DNA of 64,000 nt. It comes from Polychytrium aggregatum. Taxonomy: Eukaryota > Chytridiomycota > Chytridiomycetes > Polychytriales. Made by a program: the position numbers and the translations under genes. Positions within the stretch are counted from its first letter, which is position 1; each line of letters begins with the position of its first letter. The stretch is taken from positions 1-64,000 of the forward strand of contig NW_026516317.1 in assembly GCF_025602895.1 (NCBI RefSeq). The letters run 5' to 3'. The notes beneath the pieces were generated by a model. That model saw nothing but the letters and a program-made list of their open reading frames with translations, did not search any database and was not told where the DNA came from. Below are positions 38,501 to 52,903 of the stretch, one piece after another.

Positions 38501-40087
38501 GCTGGTTAGAGCGGCGTCACGACAGGGCATATGCCCAGATGCAGTCGATGCCTGCACGAGAGCGAGGCAATCAGCGCCGATACAGTACCCTGTCCATGTT
38601 TGCGTGGTCTCGTACAGAATCGCCAGCGTCGGCTCCAGGAATCCGTGCAAGAAAACAATGTCGACGACGTTGCGGATCTTGGTATCGATGGCCGACAGAG
38701 AGATAACAAAGCTCGACTGATACGGCAGGCGCTTGCTGCAGGAGCGTCCCAATCGATGGTCAATTGAAGATCGAGCCCTCAGTCATATAGCATCAAGAGC
38801 GTCGGTCTGGTTGACATGAGCCAGCCCAAACAGACCCGCTCCGAAAGGTGCCGCCATACCTTGTCGGATCCAGATCATCCGTGTTGGCGCCGTCGTTTCG
38901 CAGTGGCAGGATGGCGAGTCGATCGTTGTAAAAATTCAGGACAGCGCATCTATGCTCTGGATCGACCCGGATCTCTGGAACCCACTTGTCCGTGAGCGAT
39001 TCTTTCTGTCGGCCCAACGGAAAGGCGTTAGGAAGTCGTGTCGGGATGCCAGATCGACCAGGCTGATGGCTGGATCGACCAAACTGATGGCTGGATCGAC
39101 CAAACTGATGGCTGATCACCAGACAGAGTATTTACCTTGAACTCCTCCCGTTCATAGTAGTGGATCGATACCGTCACGATGTTGGATGTGGCCCGACAGT
39201 ACTCGATCAACGACATCTGGGTCGTCGAGAGAAAACGCTCCATAAGCTTTGAAGGAGATCTGCACGATCGCCTCGTCGAGAATCGCTCGGTGCTGGATAC
39301 CGAGATCACCAAGACGCACACCCAGCTGCGTGTACAAGCAAACGACGACGGCTGAAGCGAGCAGCGCAGACACCTCTATACCTTGGCATCTCGGAAACTC
39401 AGGAGCAGACTGTTCATGCCTTCGAGCCCGACCAAAGTCGAGGTCCGGACAGCCGCAACCGAGGTGATGAGGCCATGGAGCTTGAACTCACGCAATAGTT
39501 CGAGGCGGGCAATCTTCTTGGGCCGGTTGCGGTTCGTAAATTCGTTCTCCGTGATCAGCTTTGGAAAAGCCATTTCCTGAAGCGAGCAGAAGCACCAGGC
39601 GTGTGAGCAGCGACAGGTCAGGATCGATTTTGAAGCAACATATGGGCCAAGTTTGATCGGGCCATTGCCGAACTGTTTGGGTCAGCGACGGCATTGGACG
39701 AGACCAAGAAGGGAATCGGTGCATTGCCGATCTGACGGCCACTAGCTCCGTTGGGCGACCCATGCGTGCCGGTATGGATCAGGGCCGTTATATATACGGC
39801 TTGCCCTGGCACAACATCGAGACCCGGCGTCGAACGCAGCAGAGAGAATCAGAGAGACTGACTTGGTCGACATCAAAGTCCTCCAGATCGGCCTCGGCGT
39901 CGGCTTCGGCGTCGATGGTATACGACTCGGGGGCGTCTTCTTCGGAGACGATGTAGATCTGCAAGACATTGGCCCGGGTGACGATCAGATTGACCACGTC
40001 GGCGGCCGTGAACCGAGCCTCGATGCAGTTGTCGATGCTCGTCGGGGCCATCAGCTCCTTGTGCAGAGCAAACATGGACGACGACAT
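32510..40087 (-). CDS. CFT1: CFT1/CPSF1, large subunit of the cleavage and polyadenylation factor
   Basis: Nineteen exons: 40087-39863, 39576-39382, 39216-39136, 39005-38860, 38735-38589, 38482-37246, 37072-36931, 36839-36669, 36611-36274, 36026-35826, 35624-35094, 34970-34718, 34529-34309, 34176-34024, 33894-33748, 33584-33437, 33271-33119, 33018-32889, 32723-32510; 1610 residues. It acts in the nucleus in mRNA 3' end formation, scaffolding poly(A)-signal recognition. It has the three-beta-propeller CPSF160/DDB1 plan. Landmarks are LVGLEGMNSLLLSFRDAK, DIVFLHGFLEPTLAILYE, SLAVLQRNLRPQVLGSFEIP, YSGVFMSGPRPCWIM and, in the C-terminal CPSF_A domain, SAVSAISGYLLVAIGSK and LNPRGFR. The first ATG (40087) and one four codons later are both possible. 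The 57-nt intron 36612-36668 is optional: the frame stays open without splicing. Confidence 0.95.
39052..39114. repeat. Three copies of a 21-bp unit in an intron
   Basis: GATCGACCAAACTGATGGCTG and two near-identical copies sit head to tail in intron 3 of CFT1 (39006-39135), starting 21 bases from its donor. Confidence 0.92.
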
Positions 40088-40325
40088 GCTGCCAGTGCTC
40101 TGAGGCAAGATACGTCGGCGGTGGGGAGGACGGGGGTGTCTGTGGGCGGCTTGATCGGCCGATGCAGCGAAAGAGGGAGGCCAGCGAGGTTGCAAACGGG
40201 CCTGGCTGCACTTGACAGCACAGATCCAGCCGCGACCGCCCCCTCCCTCGCTCGCCCGCTCAAGCTTTCGCTGCATCCAGCCCGATCTCCCTGGCCAAGC
40301 CAAGCCGCACTGCATCGCATCCAGC
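40088..40325. promoter_or_regulatory. Compact divergent promoter of CFT1 and PKR1
   Basis: Only 238 bases separate the start codons of the minus-strand CFT1 and the plus-strand PKR1, so both promoters and leaders must share this stretch. It is GC-rich, with CCGCCCCCTCCCTCGCTCGC near 40231; no TATA box is seen. Confidence 0.6.
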
Positions 40326-40936
40326 ATGTCCAGCGACCATCAGGACAAGCTCGTCAAGGCCGACTCGGCTGCCTTTGTCGAGTCCGACGCCGTCGCTGAT
40401 CTCGACTACGACGACGACCACGATCATTCCGGCCACGATGACGATGAGGACGGCGATGAAATCCAAGCCCCTGCCGATGACGATGAGACCCAGGAGGACG
40501 CCGAAGATGCCAAGCCGAACCAGCAGCCCATCACCCTGGCCGAAGAGATCATTGACTCGATCCTCAATCCGGGAATCAAGGGCCGGGTAGCCGCCATGAT
40601 GAACCTGTCCTTTGCCTTCCTGATCCTCTCGCTCATCGTCCTGGCCGTCCTCACCGGCGGAAACATCCATGTGCTGATCCTCATTGTCATTTCCGCTTGT
40701 TTGTTTGCCAGTCTGCAGTGGTGGGTTTTCGTGCTGCTCCACAAAAAGCTCGGTTCATGTCCACATCTCATATTCGCCGATCTGACACCCAGCTCGAACT
40801 ATTCTGCGTCTGGATTGACCCTCCGTCCCACAGGTTCCTCTACGAGCTGTCCAAAGGCCCTCCTCTTCTTACCAACGAAGAGCTCAAGAAGCAAAACGAC
40901 GAGTACCAAGCCAGCTTGAGCAAGAAAACCAACTAG
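40326..40936 (+). CDS. PKR1: PKR1-type V-ATPase assembly factor
   Basis: Two exons: 40326-40720 and 40834-40936; 165 residues. Pkr1 is an ER membrane protein needed to assemble the V0 sector of the vacuolar H+-ATPase. The family signature is complete after splicing: ITLAEEIIDSILNPGIKGRV, then two adjacent membrane spans (NLSFAFLILSLIVLAVLTGG and HVLILIVISACLFASL), then QWFLYELSKG, which is created by the phase-2 junction (donor GTGGGT at 40721). The N-terminal 70 residues are Asp/Glu/His-rich and much longer than in yeast Pkr1. It starts 238 bases from CFT1 and is convergent with the cyclin gene. Confidence 0.88.
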
Positions 40937-41392
40937 CACCACAACTACGAGCCGGGGCAATTTTGGCAACAGGGCAATACATACCGTTGTTCGGAACGAA
41001 ACGGAACAGCGCCCATCTGTGTTCCTTCATGCCAACCACTGCCGTCAGCACAGTGATCTGTAAGCCACAGTGTGCAGGCCGTGTGATTGTTTTTGGTCAA
41101 TGTTGTTGGAGCACAGTCTTGAATCCACAGTCGTTCTCCTGTGACAGTGATGCCGAGATCGCATTCCGGGTAGTATTGTATGCTCGAGAGCCAACCCCTG
41201 TCGACCAGATGCCAGAGTCGGGCGCCATAACCTACATGCCATGGATCAAAATATGGCATCGCAGTGCAGAGGTGCAGAATCAAGGGTGCTGCGTTTGGCC
41301 GTGGTGGGTGAATGAATGGGTGTGTATTCAAGACCCAGAAAAAAGTCACCCTCCGCGCTCAGGAACGGGCCACGTTTCGGGTTGATCGCTCC
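40937..41392. other. Gap between convergent PKR1 and cyclin genes, filled by an element
   Basis: Nearly the whole 456-base gap is occupied by dispersed-element copy D (40995-41384). The two genes therefore appear to take their 3' flanks from the element. Confidence 0.6.
40995..41384 (-). mobile_element. Dispersed inverted-end element, copy D (longest)
   Basis: About 390 bp, read on the minus strand. The left end is CCGAAACGTGGCCCGTTCC; the right end, seen directly on the plus strand, is ACGAAACGGAACAGCGCC. Internal blocks shared with A, C and F: GATCTCGGCATCACTG, GTGGATTCAAGACTGTGCTC, AACAATCACACGGCCTGCAC and GCTTACAGATCACTG. No open frame is long enough to code for a transposase. It begins 8 bases from the cyclin stop codon. 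Confidence 0.62.
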
Positions 41393-43978
41393 TTAGTCCG
41401 GTTTCTGGAATATGTACGAGGTGATCATGCGTCCGAACCGATTCAGGATGGTTGCGCTTCGGTCATGGGATCCGTCCTCGTCATCGAGCTCCGGAAATAG
41501 TGGATGATGCCCGATTGACTCGCAGTCATGCACCCAGCCTGGGTAGTCGAGATTCAGAGCATCGATCAGCCCGCACTCGAGCCTCCGCTGCTCGTCCATG
41601 AAAAGGCCGTTCTTTGAGTAAGTTCCATGGAACGGGACAGTCTCGGCCTGGAGAGCAAAAGCAGGTGCCGGCGGACGCTTGCCATCGACATGTCCTGATA
41701 CCCCTGATAGACTCCAGTCCATCAGGTCGCTCTGACTATCAATGATCGTGCTTGACGAGGACTTGTGTAGACACAGTGGATGTGGCTTTGGCGAGACCAT
41801 GGTCGGCATCATGATGTGAGCAATATCTTGCTTCAGCTGGCCCGGAAGGTTGATCGGAATGGGTACCGCTGGCTCGGCTGTCCTTGAAATGACAAATCTG
41901 CTTGAGCTGTCTGAGCTACTAGCACTGCTGGATATCGGCAGGACTATAGCCTGGTTGGTTGCTGAGAGCTCGCGCTCTGGGCAACGGATCTCGAGACTTG
42001 CTGGAGCCACCAATGTTGTCGGTGGCATGGTTTCCCACGCAGGCTTCATGGAAGTGACATGGGAATGCCCGGTGCGATCACGGCTGCTGTGGCCACCTGT
42101 AGCACTGGCTTGTTCCTCTTGAGTCAGCGGAATATCGACAAACGGATGGACGCTTGAATGGAAAGCATCCGGGGTTATGGCATCCGTGTGAGTGGCAAAG
42201 CCGCGAGGACCGACCGAGGAGCAAAATCCAGGAACCTCAAGGGCAGCAGACGGTGGATAGATACATCCCATAGACTCCAATCGCGACGTGGCATTTGAAC
42301 CAGTAATTTTGATGCGATGAGGGTCGCTGCCACTGAATCCTTGCGGCGTCGCGTAGGCCAGCGAGAAGGCATACCGGCAAGGATCGACAAGCTCGGCGGA
42401 GCACGGCGCCGGCTGCAGCGATCGCTGTGGAAGCTGTGGAAGCTGTGGAAGCTGCGAGGGATGCAGCGGTGGCGGGTGCTGCAGATGCTGTGGATGCTGC
42501 AGATGCTGTGGATGCTGTGGATGCTGTGGATGCTGGGAAGGCTGGGAAGGTTGCAGCTGCTGAGGGTGTTGTAGAGGCTGATCGATTCGATAGGAGGAGG
42601 TCCAGCGCGGGGGCTGCGGATAGCCACTTTCGGCGCCGAATCGGTGGCCCGAGTCGGGCTGGGGAGCACGGAGAGCAGGCCGGATCGACGGGCGGTGATG
42701 GTCCGCCAAGTGTCCGCCCAGGAGGCGATGGCGATCCAACCAGTCCCTTGGGCCGCCAGAACCTGAACCGAGATCAGCTTCGAGCCAGTTATCCCAGAGA
42801 TAAAGCAGATGCCCGGTGGGTCTGCCTCCCTTCGAGTCCGAGTACTCTTGCTCATCGCAGAGCAGCAGCTCGTAGTAGAAGCCCTCTGCCGACATTCCGA
42901 CCCAGTTGCCAACGTAGGTCAAAAAAGCCAGCCACTCCTTGCGCTTGATGTACAGGCGGTAATCCATGTAGCCCATGAACTCAACCTCCATGGCGTTGAC
43001 ATCCTCGAATGTGAACAGCCCGGATGAGACGGATGCCCAGGCCCTGTTGTCGAAGGTGTCGTCGGTGAGGTATTTGGCGGCTGCTATCAGCGCCGCTAGC
43101 AGAAGCCGGTGGCCCGAGACGAAGGAGCCTGTGCAATGCGGGTATTTGTCCTTGAGCCGCTTGAGATACAGCAGTGCCGTGAGGTGCACCGTCAGTGACA
43201 GATGTGTGCGGTTGAGGATGTGAAGCAGGAAGGCTTGTCGGGTGGGAACGTTGATGTCTGTGATTTTTGGAGAGCTGTAGTTCAGCAGTCGGCCCATGAA
43301 CCTGTCGGTATATTCTGGAAAGATGCGGGAATTCGTGAGGAGCGTGGTTCGATGCAGACGCCTGGCCAACCAAATGCCTGGCCAAGGAGGAGCAGGACAA
43401 ACTGGGGAGCGATGCAATTGTTTCGATTTGATTCAGCAGCATCGGCCTTGCCCAGGGTACCCGACACCACAGCCAAGATCTCGTAGACATGAGAAGCACA
43501 ACGGACCATGTCTCAAAGAAGTCGAGTGTGCGCGGATCGGTAACGGAGGCCGGAAGTGCTCGGATCAAAGCACAGCCAACTCGGCCGGGAGACGAGGTCG
43601 TTGGTGGACATCACGGCAACCCGATCCACCGTGCTTACCAACAAGACTCATCCGCAGTTGCTTGGGATCGGCTTGGGGCCTTGGCAGAATCGACTGGGCT
43701 GACTCGCTGCGCGGATCTGTTCTCGGCATGATGGATACGTCGCGTGGCTTTCGATACCGAGCGTTGTCCCGCTGGTGGGAGTCCGAGACCATTCCGCCCC
43801 AGGTCGGCAGATTCTGGCTTGAGACGTAGAGCGGCGGAGGATGGGTCCTCTGAGGCAAATGCCGGGCCGAAGTCGAGAAGGTCGTCTTGTAGTGGTATAG
43901 CCCTTTGAAGCTCTGGGGCGGAGCATCGTATGCGAGCGACAGCTCTCGCGGAGTCTGGTAGGCCTCGGATTGCATCAT
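41393..43978 (-). CDS. PCL/Pho85-type cyclin
   Basis: Three exons: 43978-43639, 43511-43461, 43314-41393; 770 residues. Such cyclins bind a Pho85/CDK5-like kinase and steer it to targets in growth, polarity and nutrient control. The cyclin box (about residues 115-270) reads VRCASHVYEIL..YTDRFMGRLLNY, PTRQAFLLHILNRTHLSLTV, HLTALLYLKRLKDKYP and GHRLLLAALIAAAKYLTDD, then EVEFMGYMDYRLYI. The 51-nt exon 2 is needed for the first cyclin helix. The rest is a long low-complexity tail with His/Pro/Gln repeats (PQHPQHLQHPQHLQ at 42427-42560) and Ser-rich stretches, likely disordered. The size is large for the family, whose yeast members are usually 280-450 residues. Confidence 0.85.
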
Positions 43979-45175
43979 TGGCTCGTGGAAAGGCAGCTGG
44001 GCGGCGGCTGGATGGGCTCGGCGGCAGGTTGATGGGAGCAGAGCAGCCGGCGCAGCTCCCAGGGCAAGACGATGGAGACGGCGTCGACGATAAGAGGCGG
44101 CGAATAGCCCGAAGCCAATACACGATTCATATGACCTTTGTAATAGAGGAGAGCAAAAGCGAGAGCAAGCAGTGGGTGGAACTGCTGATTGGAATATCGC
44201 TTCCCGCTTAAAACTCCTCGAGACGCGGGGGCGACAGCACGGCCGGGGCCATTGAAGTGGAGGGAAGCGGCTGCCAGGATTCCAATTGCCCGCTGCAATA
44301 GAGGCATGTGGCCGGTCGTGAGAAAGTGAGAAAGAGCGGCAAAGCCAGACCAGATGACATCAGTGGTCTGCCAGCAGGGATCGTTGGCCGTGCGAATCAC
44401 AGCGCCAGCACGGATCCCGGACGATGAAGTCAGCGCATGCGAGCACGATGGCGGTCGGGGAGGGAGCGGATCGAGCGAGGCCGATCGGATTGCGATGCAA
44501 GCAGTGCAGGCGATGTAATCAACGTCGGCGATGGGCGAGAATGGGTGGCCGAGGCAGTCAATGTCCTGGCCCAGAGACCACCGCCAGACCAACTCCGGGA
44601 CAAAGCGTCGACCCTCTCAATCACATCCCAGCAGCATCTCAGCAGCATCCCGGCAGTGTCTCCGGTGTCAACAACGATCGCAACGGAGATGGGTCTGCCT
44701 ATCAGCCAAGCAGTTGCCTGGGCACCACCGGCTATATTGGCATGCCTTGGCAGCCGACTCGGTATTAATCGACAGGCCATCCTTGCTGCAGCAAACCGCT
44801 CTGTGGTTGCGACGAGCAGTTCATTCAAGGTGGATACATTCGTCTCGGGCGGCGACACAGCAAGGCCATCAAGCACAGCGATTCAAGTCATGCCTATCCC
44901 CGCACAGCGATTCGACGAATGCACTGCACCCTGTGGCAGCCCGCGGTCGAGGCATGCTCGTCAGCACCTCTTCCCACGGCATCAGCGCCAGGGATCCCCA
45001 AGCGGCTGTGTCGACTACAACATCCACAGTACGATCGGCGATCGATATCCAAGGACGATCGATGTCCCCGGACAATCAGTATCCCCAGGACGATCGAGGC
45101 CCGGGGCGAGCCAGATCGAGGATGCCCGCCCTTGCCGGCTCCCAGCGGGCGCACTGACCAGCCTGCCCGCCCGGT
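43979..45175. other. Intergenic region upstream of the cyclin gene
   Basis: This 1.2 kb between two minus-strand genes holds the cyclin promoter and the F-box gene's 3' flank. A plus-strand frame of 317 codons (44437-45390) overlaps the F-box gene and lacks domain features. A degenerate repeat sits near 45031-45105. Confidence 0.55.
45031..45105. repeat. Degenerate 17-18-bp tandem repeat
   Basis: Four imperfect copies of a GGACGATCGATATCCCC-like unit lie 70 bases downstream of the F-box gene's stop codon. Confidence 0.65.
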
Positions 45176-45994
45176 CTACGAGCAGATGGCCTGCAGCCAT
45201 ATCCGGACTCCCTCCTCCGAATCATCCCACAGTTTCCAATCTGCGTCGACCCGGATGCCCTTGGATCCCAGGGCAGTGCATTGCCGCCCCGTCCAGTCGC
45301 TGCCCCGGGCTACGATTCGGCAGAGGCGAGGATCGAGTTGCTCGCCCTCGCCCTCGCAGAAAGCCTCAAAGGATACCGATGAAAAGCTGATGTCGAGGTG
45401 GGCGACAGAGAAGGTGGCCGACTTGATCAAAACCCGGAGTCCTTGATCGGTGATGTTGAGGCAGTGCGAGAGCGACAGGAATGCATAGACCGCCGGAGCG
45501 CCGGCCATCATCGCAAGGGATTTGTCCGAGGTGTGTGTGCCAGAAAGGTCGAGGCGCTGGAGGTTCGGAAACAGCTCGGGTATCCTTCCAATCCATTCGG
45601 GTGAAAAGCCAAAGCAGCGAGAGATGTTCAGCGACCGGAGGAGTGGCATGGCCGGCAGATTGCTGATGCGGTGGCTCGTCGAAAGATCCAGGTCCTGGAG
45701 ACTGGCTCCACACCAGCGCCAGAGGCCATCGAGGGCATGCTGGTCCATATCACCCCAGGGTGCGATTAGCCGGCTCAGCTGTCCACTGAAGGCCGAGAGA
45801 GCTTTGAGCGGTAGAACATGACGACCTGTGCGGTCATCCGGGAGAATGCCCTTGCGGGTGATGTGGGCTGTGAGCCGGAGAAGCCTCGAGCGACTGCAGC
45901 TCCTCCACTTCCGGCAAGCCCTGGAGGCGATATAGAGGCCCGGCAACGGGCATTTTTGGAATATCAGGACGAGTATTTCCGTAGGCAAATCCAT
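45176..45994 (-). CDS. F-box protein with leucine-rich repeats
   Basis: Single exon from ATG 45994; 272 residues. F-box proteins link substrates to SCF ubiquitin ligases. The N-terminus is a short F-box (MDLPTEILVLIFQKCPLPGL, then ASRACRKWRSCSRS). It is followed by LRR-like units of the F-box-LRR type: LQDLDLSTSHRISNLPAMPL, LRSLNISRCFGFS, LQRLDLSGTHTSDKSLAMMA, LSLSHCLNITDQGLRVLI and VAHLDISFSSVSFEAF. The C-terminus ends WLQAICS. The frame stays open upstream to 46132, so an N-terminal extension of 46 residues is possible, but it has no protein-like character and the F-box fits a start at 45994. Confidence 0.8.
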   Translation of the reverse strand: MDLPTEILVLIFQKCPLPGLYIASRACRKWRSCSRSRLLRLTAHITRKGILPDDRTGRHVLPLKALSAFSGQLSRLIAPWGDMDQHALDGLWRWCGASLQDLDLSTSHRISNLPAMPLLRSLNISRCFGFSPEWIGRIPELFPNLQRLDLSGTHTSDKSLAMMAGAPAVYAFLSLSHCLNITDQGLRVLIKSATFSVAHLDISFSSVSFEAFCEGEGEQLDPRLCRIVARGSDWTGRQCTALGSKGIRVDADWKLWDDSEEGVRIWLQAICS

Positions 45995-46617
45995 GGGGGA
46001 TCCCGGACTTGATATCGACAAGCCCTGGCGAAGAGCGGTGGCGGTTGCGGGTAGCAGAGGCAGACACCAGCGGGCCCCTGAATGGACGGAGATGGTGTCA
46101 GTAGAAGCTGCCTCTCGTTGACGACAGAGCACACGCAGTATCGCCCGTAGCGAACCGCCCTAAATGCAGGAGCGAATGGGCCTGCATCCATCGGGCCGTC
46201 GAGCTATTGCCCTGGCTGGCAGGACCAGGGGGTGTCTGGCTGGTGGCATTGGGCGATCATGATGCCGGTCCATGATTGGGTGGCGGGAAAGAGAGCCGGG
46301 ACTTGTGCGGCGACTGGCAAAGTGAGGATTCGCAAACCGCTGCCACCGGGACTGGATGCACAATCCTTTCTCTGTCAAGGTGCAGCATCGAGTGTGTGCT
46401 GGGTAGCCATCATGAAGGATGGAGGTACGAGCATTCCCACCCAGATAAATCAGTGCAAGCAGTGTCCCCTTTCGTTTTGTGAACGCTGATGTGCTCTGAC
46501 GACTCGTTTATTGGCTCGCTTAATCATCCATTTGCTCATCCGTTCATTTGCTCATCCGTTCATGGCTGTGCACAGAATCGGTAAATGGCTATCGATGAAT
46601 TGCCGAACCGGGCTGGT
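45995..46617. other. Intergenic region with partial element copy E
   Basis: This lies between the F-box gene's 5' end and PPM1's 3' end, both minus. It contains a likely element fragment (46371-46480) and a 16-bp repeat CATTTGCTCATCCGTT present twice at about 46527-46563. No gene is seen. Confidence 0.55.
46371..46480 (-). mobile_element. Dispersed inverted-end element, copy E (partial)
   Basis: Read on the minus strand it starts AACGAAAGGGGACACTGC and continues TGATTTATCTGGG, matching copy B (GAAACGGGACACTCTG..TGATTATTTCTGGG), with a weaker ATGGCTACCCAGC block after it. The other end is not recognisable. It is about 140 bases past the PPM1 stop codon. Confidence 0.45.
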
Positions 46618-48741
46618 CTAGCTGCTGCCGGATTTGATGGGAAGCACCGGACGGATGGGCTCGTATGCTGTGAACTGGACTCCGTGGAAGGGCGACAGCG
46701 GGTCCTGCATATCTAGCGAGCTCTTGAATGCCCACGAGACACAGTAGTGCGCACTCAGCAGCCTCCATTCCTCGACTTCGTCAAAGATCTCCAATTTCAT
46801 GATTCTGCAACATGCAGGCAGCGTCAGCACTACACCTAAGCAGGCAGAAGCAGAATATTGTGTGTCGCAGGCGCGCACGACGGACAAACATTCAGTCGTG
46901 CCCACCTTAGATGCTCCTGCGGATCGGTGTGGTGATCCCAGATCTGGTTCATGTCAAGTGCATGGGCTTGATCGAAGCCGTGCTTGAGATAGCGCTCCTT
47001 CTGGTCTTCGATTGTGGGATACGAGTGAATCCCGGGCAGCTCGATTCCACGCATCTGCGGGGAGCAACTTGGAGTATTATCGGCCTGTCGGCGACCAAAA
47101 TGTCCGATGACGGGCAGGCCCGTAGAGTCTCCAGCGTACACATGGACATGTCTCTCCGGTCTGCGCTCGTTCCGCCACGCAATCGCATACCTTCAGGTTA
47201 TGGAGCATTACGCGTCCAAAGGCATCGTCGGGGAGGATCTGTTCATAGGTCACGTACATGGCGTTGTCCATATGGGTGGCGACCCATCTGACGAGGGCGT
47301 CCGAGTCCTGAGGCAGCATGTATATCATTACACACTCGGACAGGAACAGCGTCGGCAGCCTATCGGTGGCATCCGCGGGGCAGCGCCAGACAACGGAGAC
47401 CGGTGTAAGCAGATGTGCGTTTTGGGTCGACGATGCACTGTGGTCAGAATCAAGATGCGCAACCAAGGCCAAGAGCATGCCCAGTTCGCGGACGTCCAAG
47501 TGCTCCCACCTTTTGTCAAATCCGTGGGATTCGAGCTTGGCAACGACCTCGGTTTCCCACTTGCGGAGATCTCCAGCAATCAAATGGTATCCCTTGGCGT
47601 GGATCTCCATGCCACCCATGGCTGAGGCCGGACAACAAGCGCCGTCAAAGCGTTAGTCGGTATTGTCATCCGGAAGGTCCCGATGTCCCCATGCAGCCTG
47701 GGCCTTACCGAGTTTGTAGTCCTCTAGCAGCTCGAGCATCTCCTTCTTCTTTCGAAGTACACCGACCTTCTTGACGGTATTTTCGCCAAAGTCGATCTCA
47801 AAGTAATTCCGGGCCGAGACGCCACCAGCCTGGGACGATGGAGCACCCCGAGGTCGCCGCAATAGTCAAGATGGGTCGAGCAGCATTGTTAAGCAGCGTT
47901 GTTGAGCAGCATCGTTGAGCAGCGTATCGAGCATGTCGATGCAACCCTGTTGGGAATATTGGCAAAGCCATGGCGCCGGCACCCACCTTCAACAGAAAGT
48001 ATCGAGTATCCGACCCTGCCCCCAGCGACACGACCTGCTTCGACTCCGGGTTGGTTTTGAGGAACTTGGCGGTGAGATCGTCGAGAGCCCGAACTCGGGA
48101 GTATGTGCCTGTATCCACCGCAGCGATCGTCACGACATGAGATCCAGACACAAGTGGGCGGCACCTCGTAAGTCCCACTTTGTCGTCATAGCCTCTGGCT
48201 GCATTCGTTGCAACGGCGATCGACAGCCAAGAATGCTGTCCGCGCTCTTCCTGGCTGATGTGAGGAGTTTGCCGTCGGTGCGTCCTGCCTCCAGCATCTA
48301 CTGGCTCTCCGCATTGCCCTCTCTGTTGCCTCGTATACACTCTATTGGGCAGCCACGGGTCGTTTCGGTATTCCTCGCCTAGATCGTTGTGCTCGCCATA
48401 CCTCGGTTGATGATGGGTGGGCGTTTGGCTCCTCGGCGCACAAACCATTTGATAAATGGGTCCGACAAGTAGCCCATTTCAACCGCAGATGCTCGGCTGA
48501 TGACGGCGTCATCGTTGGTGCCGCGGATCGACTCGTCCTGGGAGTCGTGCGGCAGCGCCGAGGCAGGCGGATGGAAGCTGGGCAGCGGGCTGATACCGTC
48601 GATCGTCGCTGTCGTTGGCAGATTGCGACGCGGAGGCGGGAGGGGTGTGCCCGGCGATCGGAACGACGAGCTATCGCCGGCCTGGTATGGGGCGGCGGGA
48701 GCATGGTCCCTCAAGGGCGAAAACGATGGATGCGAGGACAT
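46618..48741 (-). CDS. PPM1: Leucine carboxyl methyltransferase PPM1/LCMT1
   Basis: Seven exons: 48741-48402, 48108-47987, 47829-47709, 47621-47510, 47359-47191, 47054-46906, 46804-46618; 399 residues. It methylates the C-terminal Leu of the PP2A catalytic subunit using S-adenosylmethionine, which controls PP2A holoenzyme assembly. Motifs: RGTNDDAVISRASAVEMGYL with DPFIKWFV, NRGTYSRVRALDDL made by the first junction, the SAM-binding loop VSLGAGSDTRYFLL, WFELDF-like NYFEIDFGENTVKK, LPTLFLSECVMIYM, and a C-terminal FDEVEEWRLLSAHYCVSWA. The N-terminal 70 residues are Ser/Pro-rich and beyond the family core. The 150-nt intron 47360-47509 is open in frame; splicing it out restores family sequence. 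Confidence 0.93.
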
Positions 48742-48995
48742 GGGAGGGCGGCGAGGCGGATGGTTGGATAGATGAGCAGGTGGTGCCGAGACAGAGACGG
48801 AAAGCAGGGCCGGTTGGCTCCAAGCCCACGCCAAATGCAACCAAGCGGGCTCTCGCTCGCCAGCCACACCGCAGACCCAACGGCTGCCCGAGCGATCGAT
48901 GAATATATTGACGGTATGAGGCACTTCGGAGGGCATCGCGGTGTCCGAGTGTCTACCGGGGTTGCTGGAGCAACTCTCCACGCTATCGGATGAAT

Positions 48996-49723
48996 CTACT
49001 CGCTTTTGGAATCGTTGCTCTCGAGCCTTTCCAGCAACTTCAGGTAGCTGTTCTTGTCCTTGAGCTTGATGAAAACAGCACTGAGACAGAGACATGCGCA
49101 TATTGTTAGCTTAGATGCAAGCTCCGTGGCACCCTCGTCCCTCGGCTATCGCTGGACAGGAGCTGTATCAACGCTTCCGTTGCCGTTTCGTCAGGGCTTC
49201 CTTCGAATATCCAGCACAGGGCCCAACAGAGGTCTGATCGCCAAGAGCGTTACGGTACTCACAGAGTTGCGAATGCCGTGAAGGAGGTGATAGCAAAGTC
49301 TCGCTCGGCAGTGACCCGGACGATTACTGGATAAAATGATGTGGAAAGCCCTGGTCAGCACTTCCAGACGCTCCCGGCGACAGAGCATCGGCCGAACCGA
49401 GCACGGCTACACCATGGCGGTTGGCGCTCGACAGGAAACGTACTAGCGCTGTTCGAAGTGCCATCATTCGGGAGGTTGGACTTTCGGATGATCTGGACGA
49501 GACTTTCGAGGAACAGCAAGCCCACGCAGGCCGCAACAATCAAAGAGGCGTGCTTGAGGGCCTTGACTTTGTGCGAGTTACGCAGGAACTTGAGCAGGGC
49601 TCGGCGCTTGGAAGCCCCGATGAACGACGGCGAGATGAGGGCACCAAGGTAGACCACAATCTCAACCGCGAGGACCAGAAGAGCGAGCTTGCTGAAGATG
49701 CTGTATTCCTGGAGCACTGCCAT
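48996..49723 (-). CDS. BAP31/YET-like ER membrane protein
   Basis: Three exons: 49723-49444, 49326-49263, 49080-48996; 142 residues. BAP31-family proteins sit in the ER membrane and help sort or chaperone membrane proteins. It shows three membrane spans: about residues 10-32 (LALLVLAVEIVVYLGALI), 58-78 (ASLIVAACVGLLFLESLVQI) and a less hydrophobic one near 103-125 (AITSFTAFATLAVFIKL). A short charged helix follows (KNSYLKLLERLESNDSKSE). The basic stretch after TM1 (SKRRALLKFLRNSHKVKALKH) fits the YET pattern of arginines before TM2. It is shorter than human BAP31 (246 residues), lacking the long coiled coil and KKXX end. The family call is likely but not certain. Confidence 0.7.
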
Positions 49724-49879
49724 GACCGATGCGGGTATTGGACGACGATGGAGAATGGTGGAGAATGATGGAGGCGAGCGAAAAGGTATCGAGCCGCATC
49801 GCCACACGCGCAGCAGCGGCGACTTGAGGGCGCGGTTGGGCTGGCCCAGCGATCTGTTCTTGGCCGACCATCATCCGAG
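49724..49879. promoter_or_regulatory. Compact divergent promoter of the BAP31-like gene and DDX41
   Basis: Only 156 bases separate the two start codons, so promoter elements must be shared. No TATA box is visible. Confidence 0.6.

Positions 49880-52903
<3,024 letters not shown>

Noticed and set aside
44437-45390. 317-codon open frame on the plus strand
   Set aside because: It overlaps the well-supported F-box gene on the other strand and has low-complexity Arg/Pro/Ser sequence.
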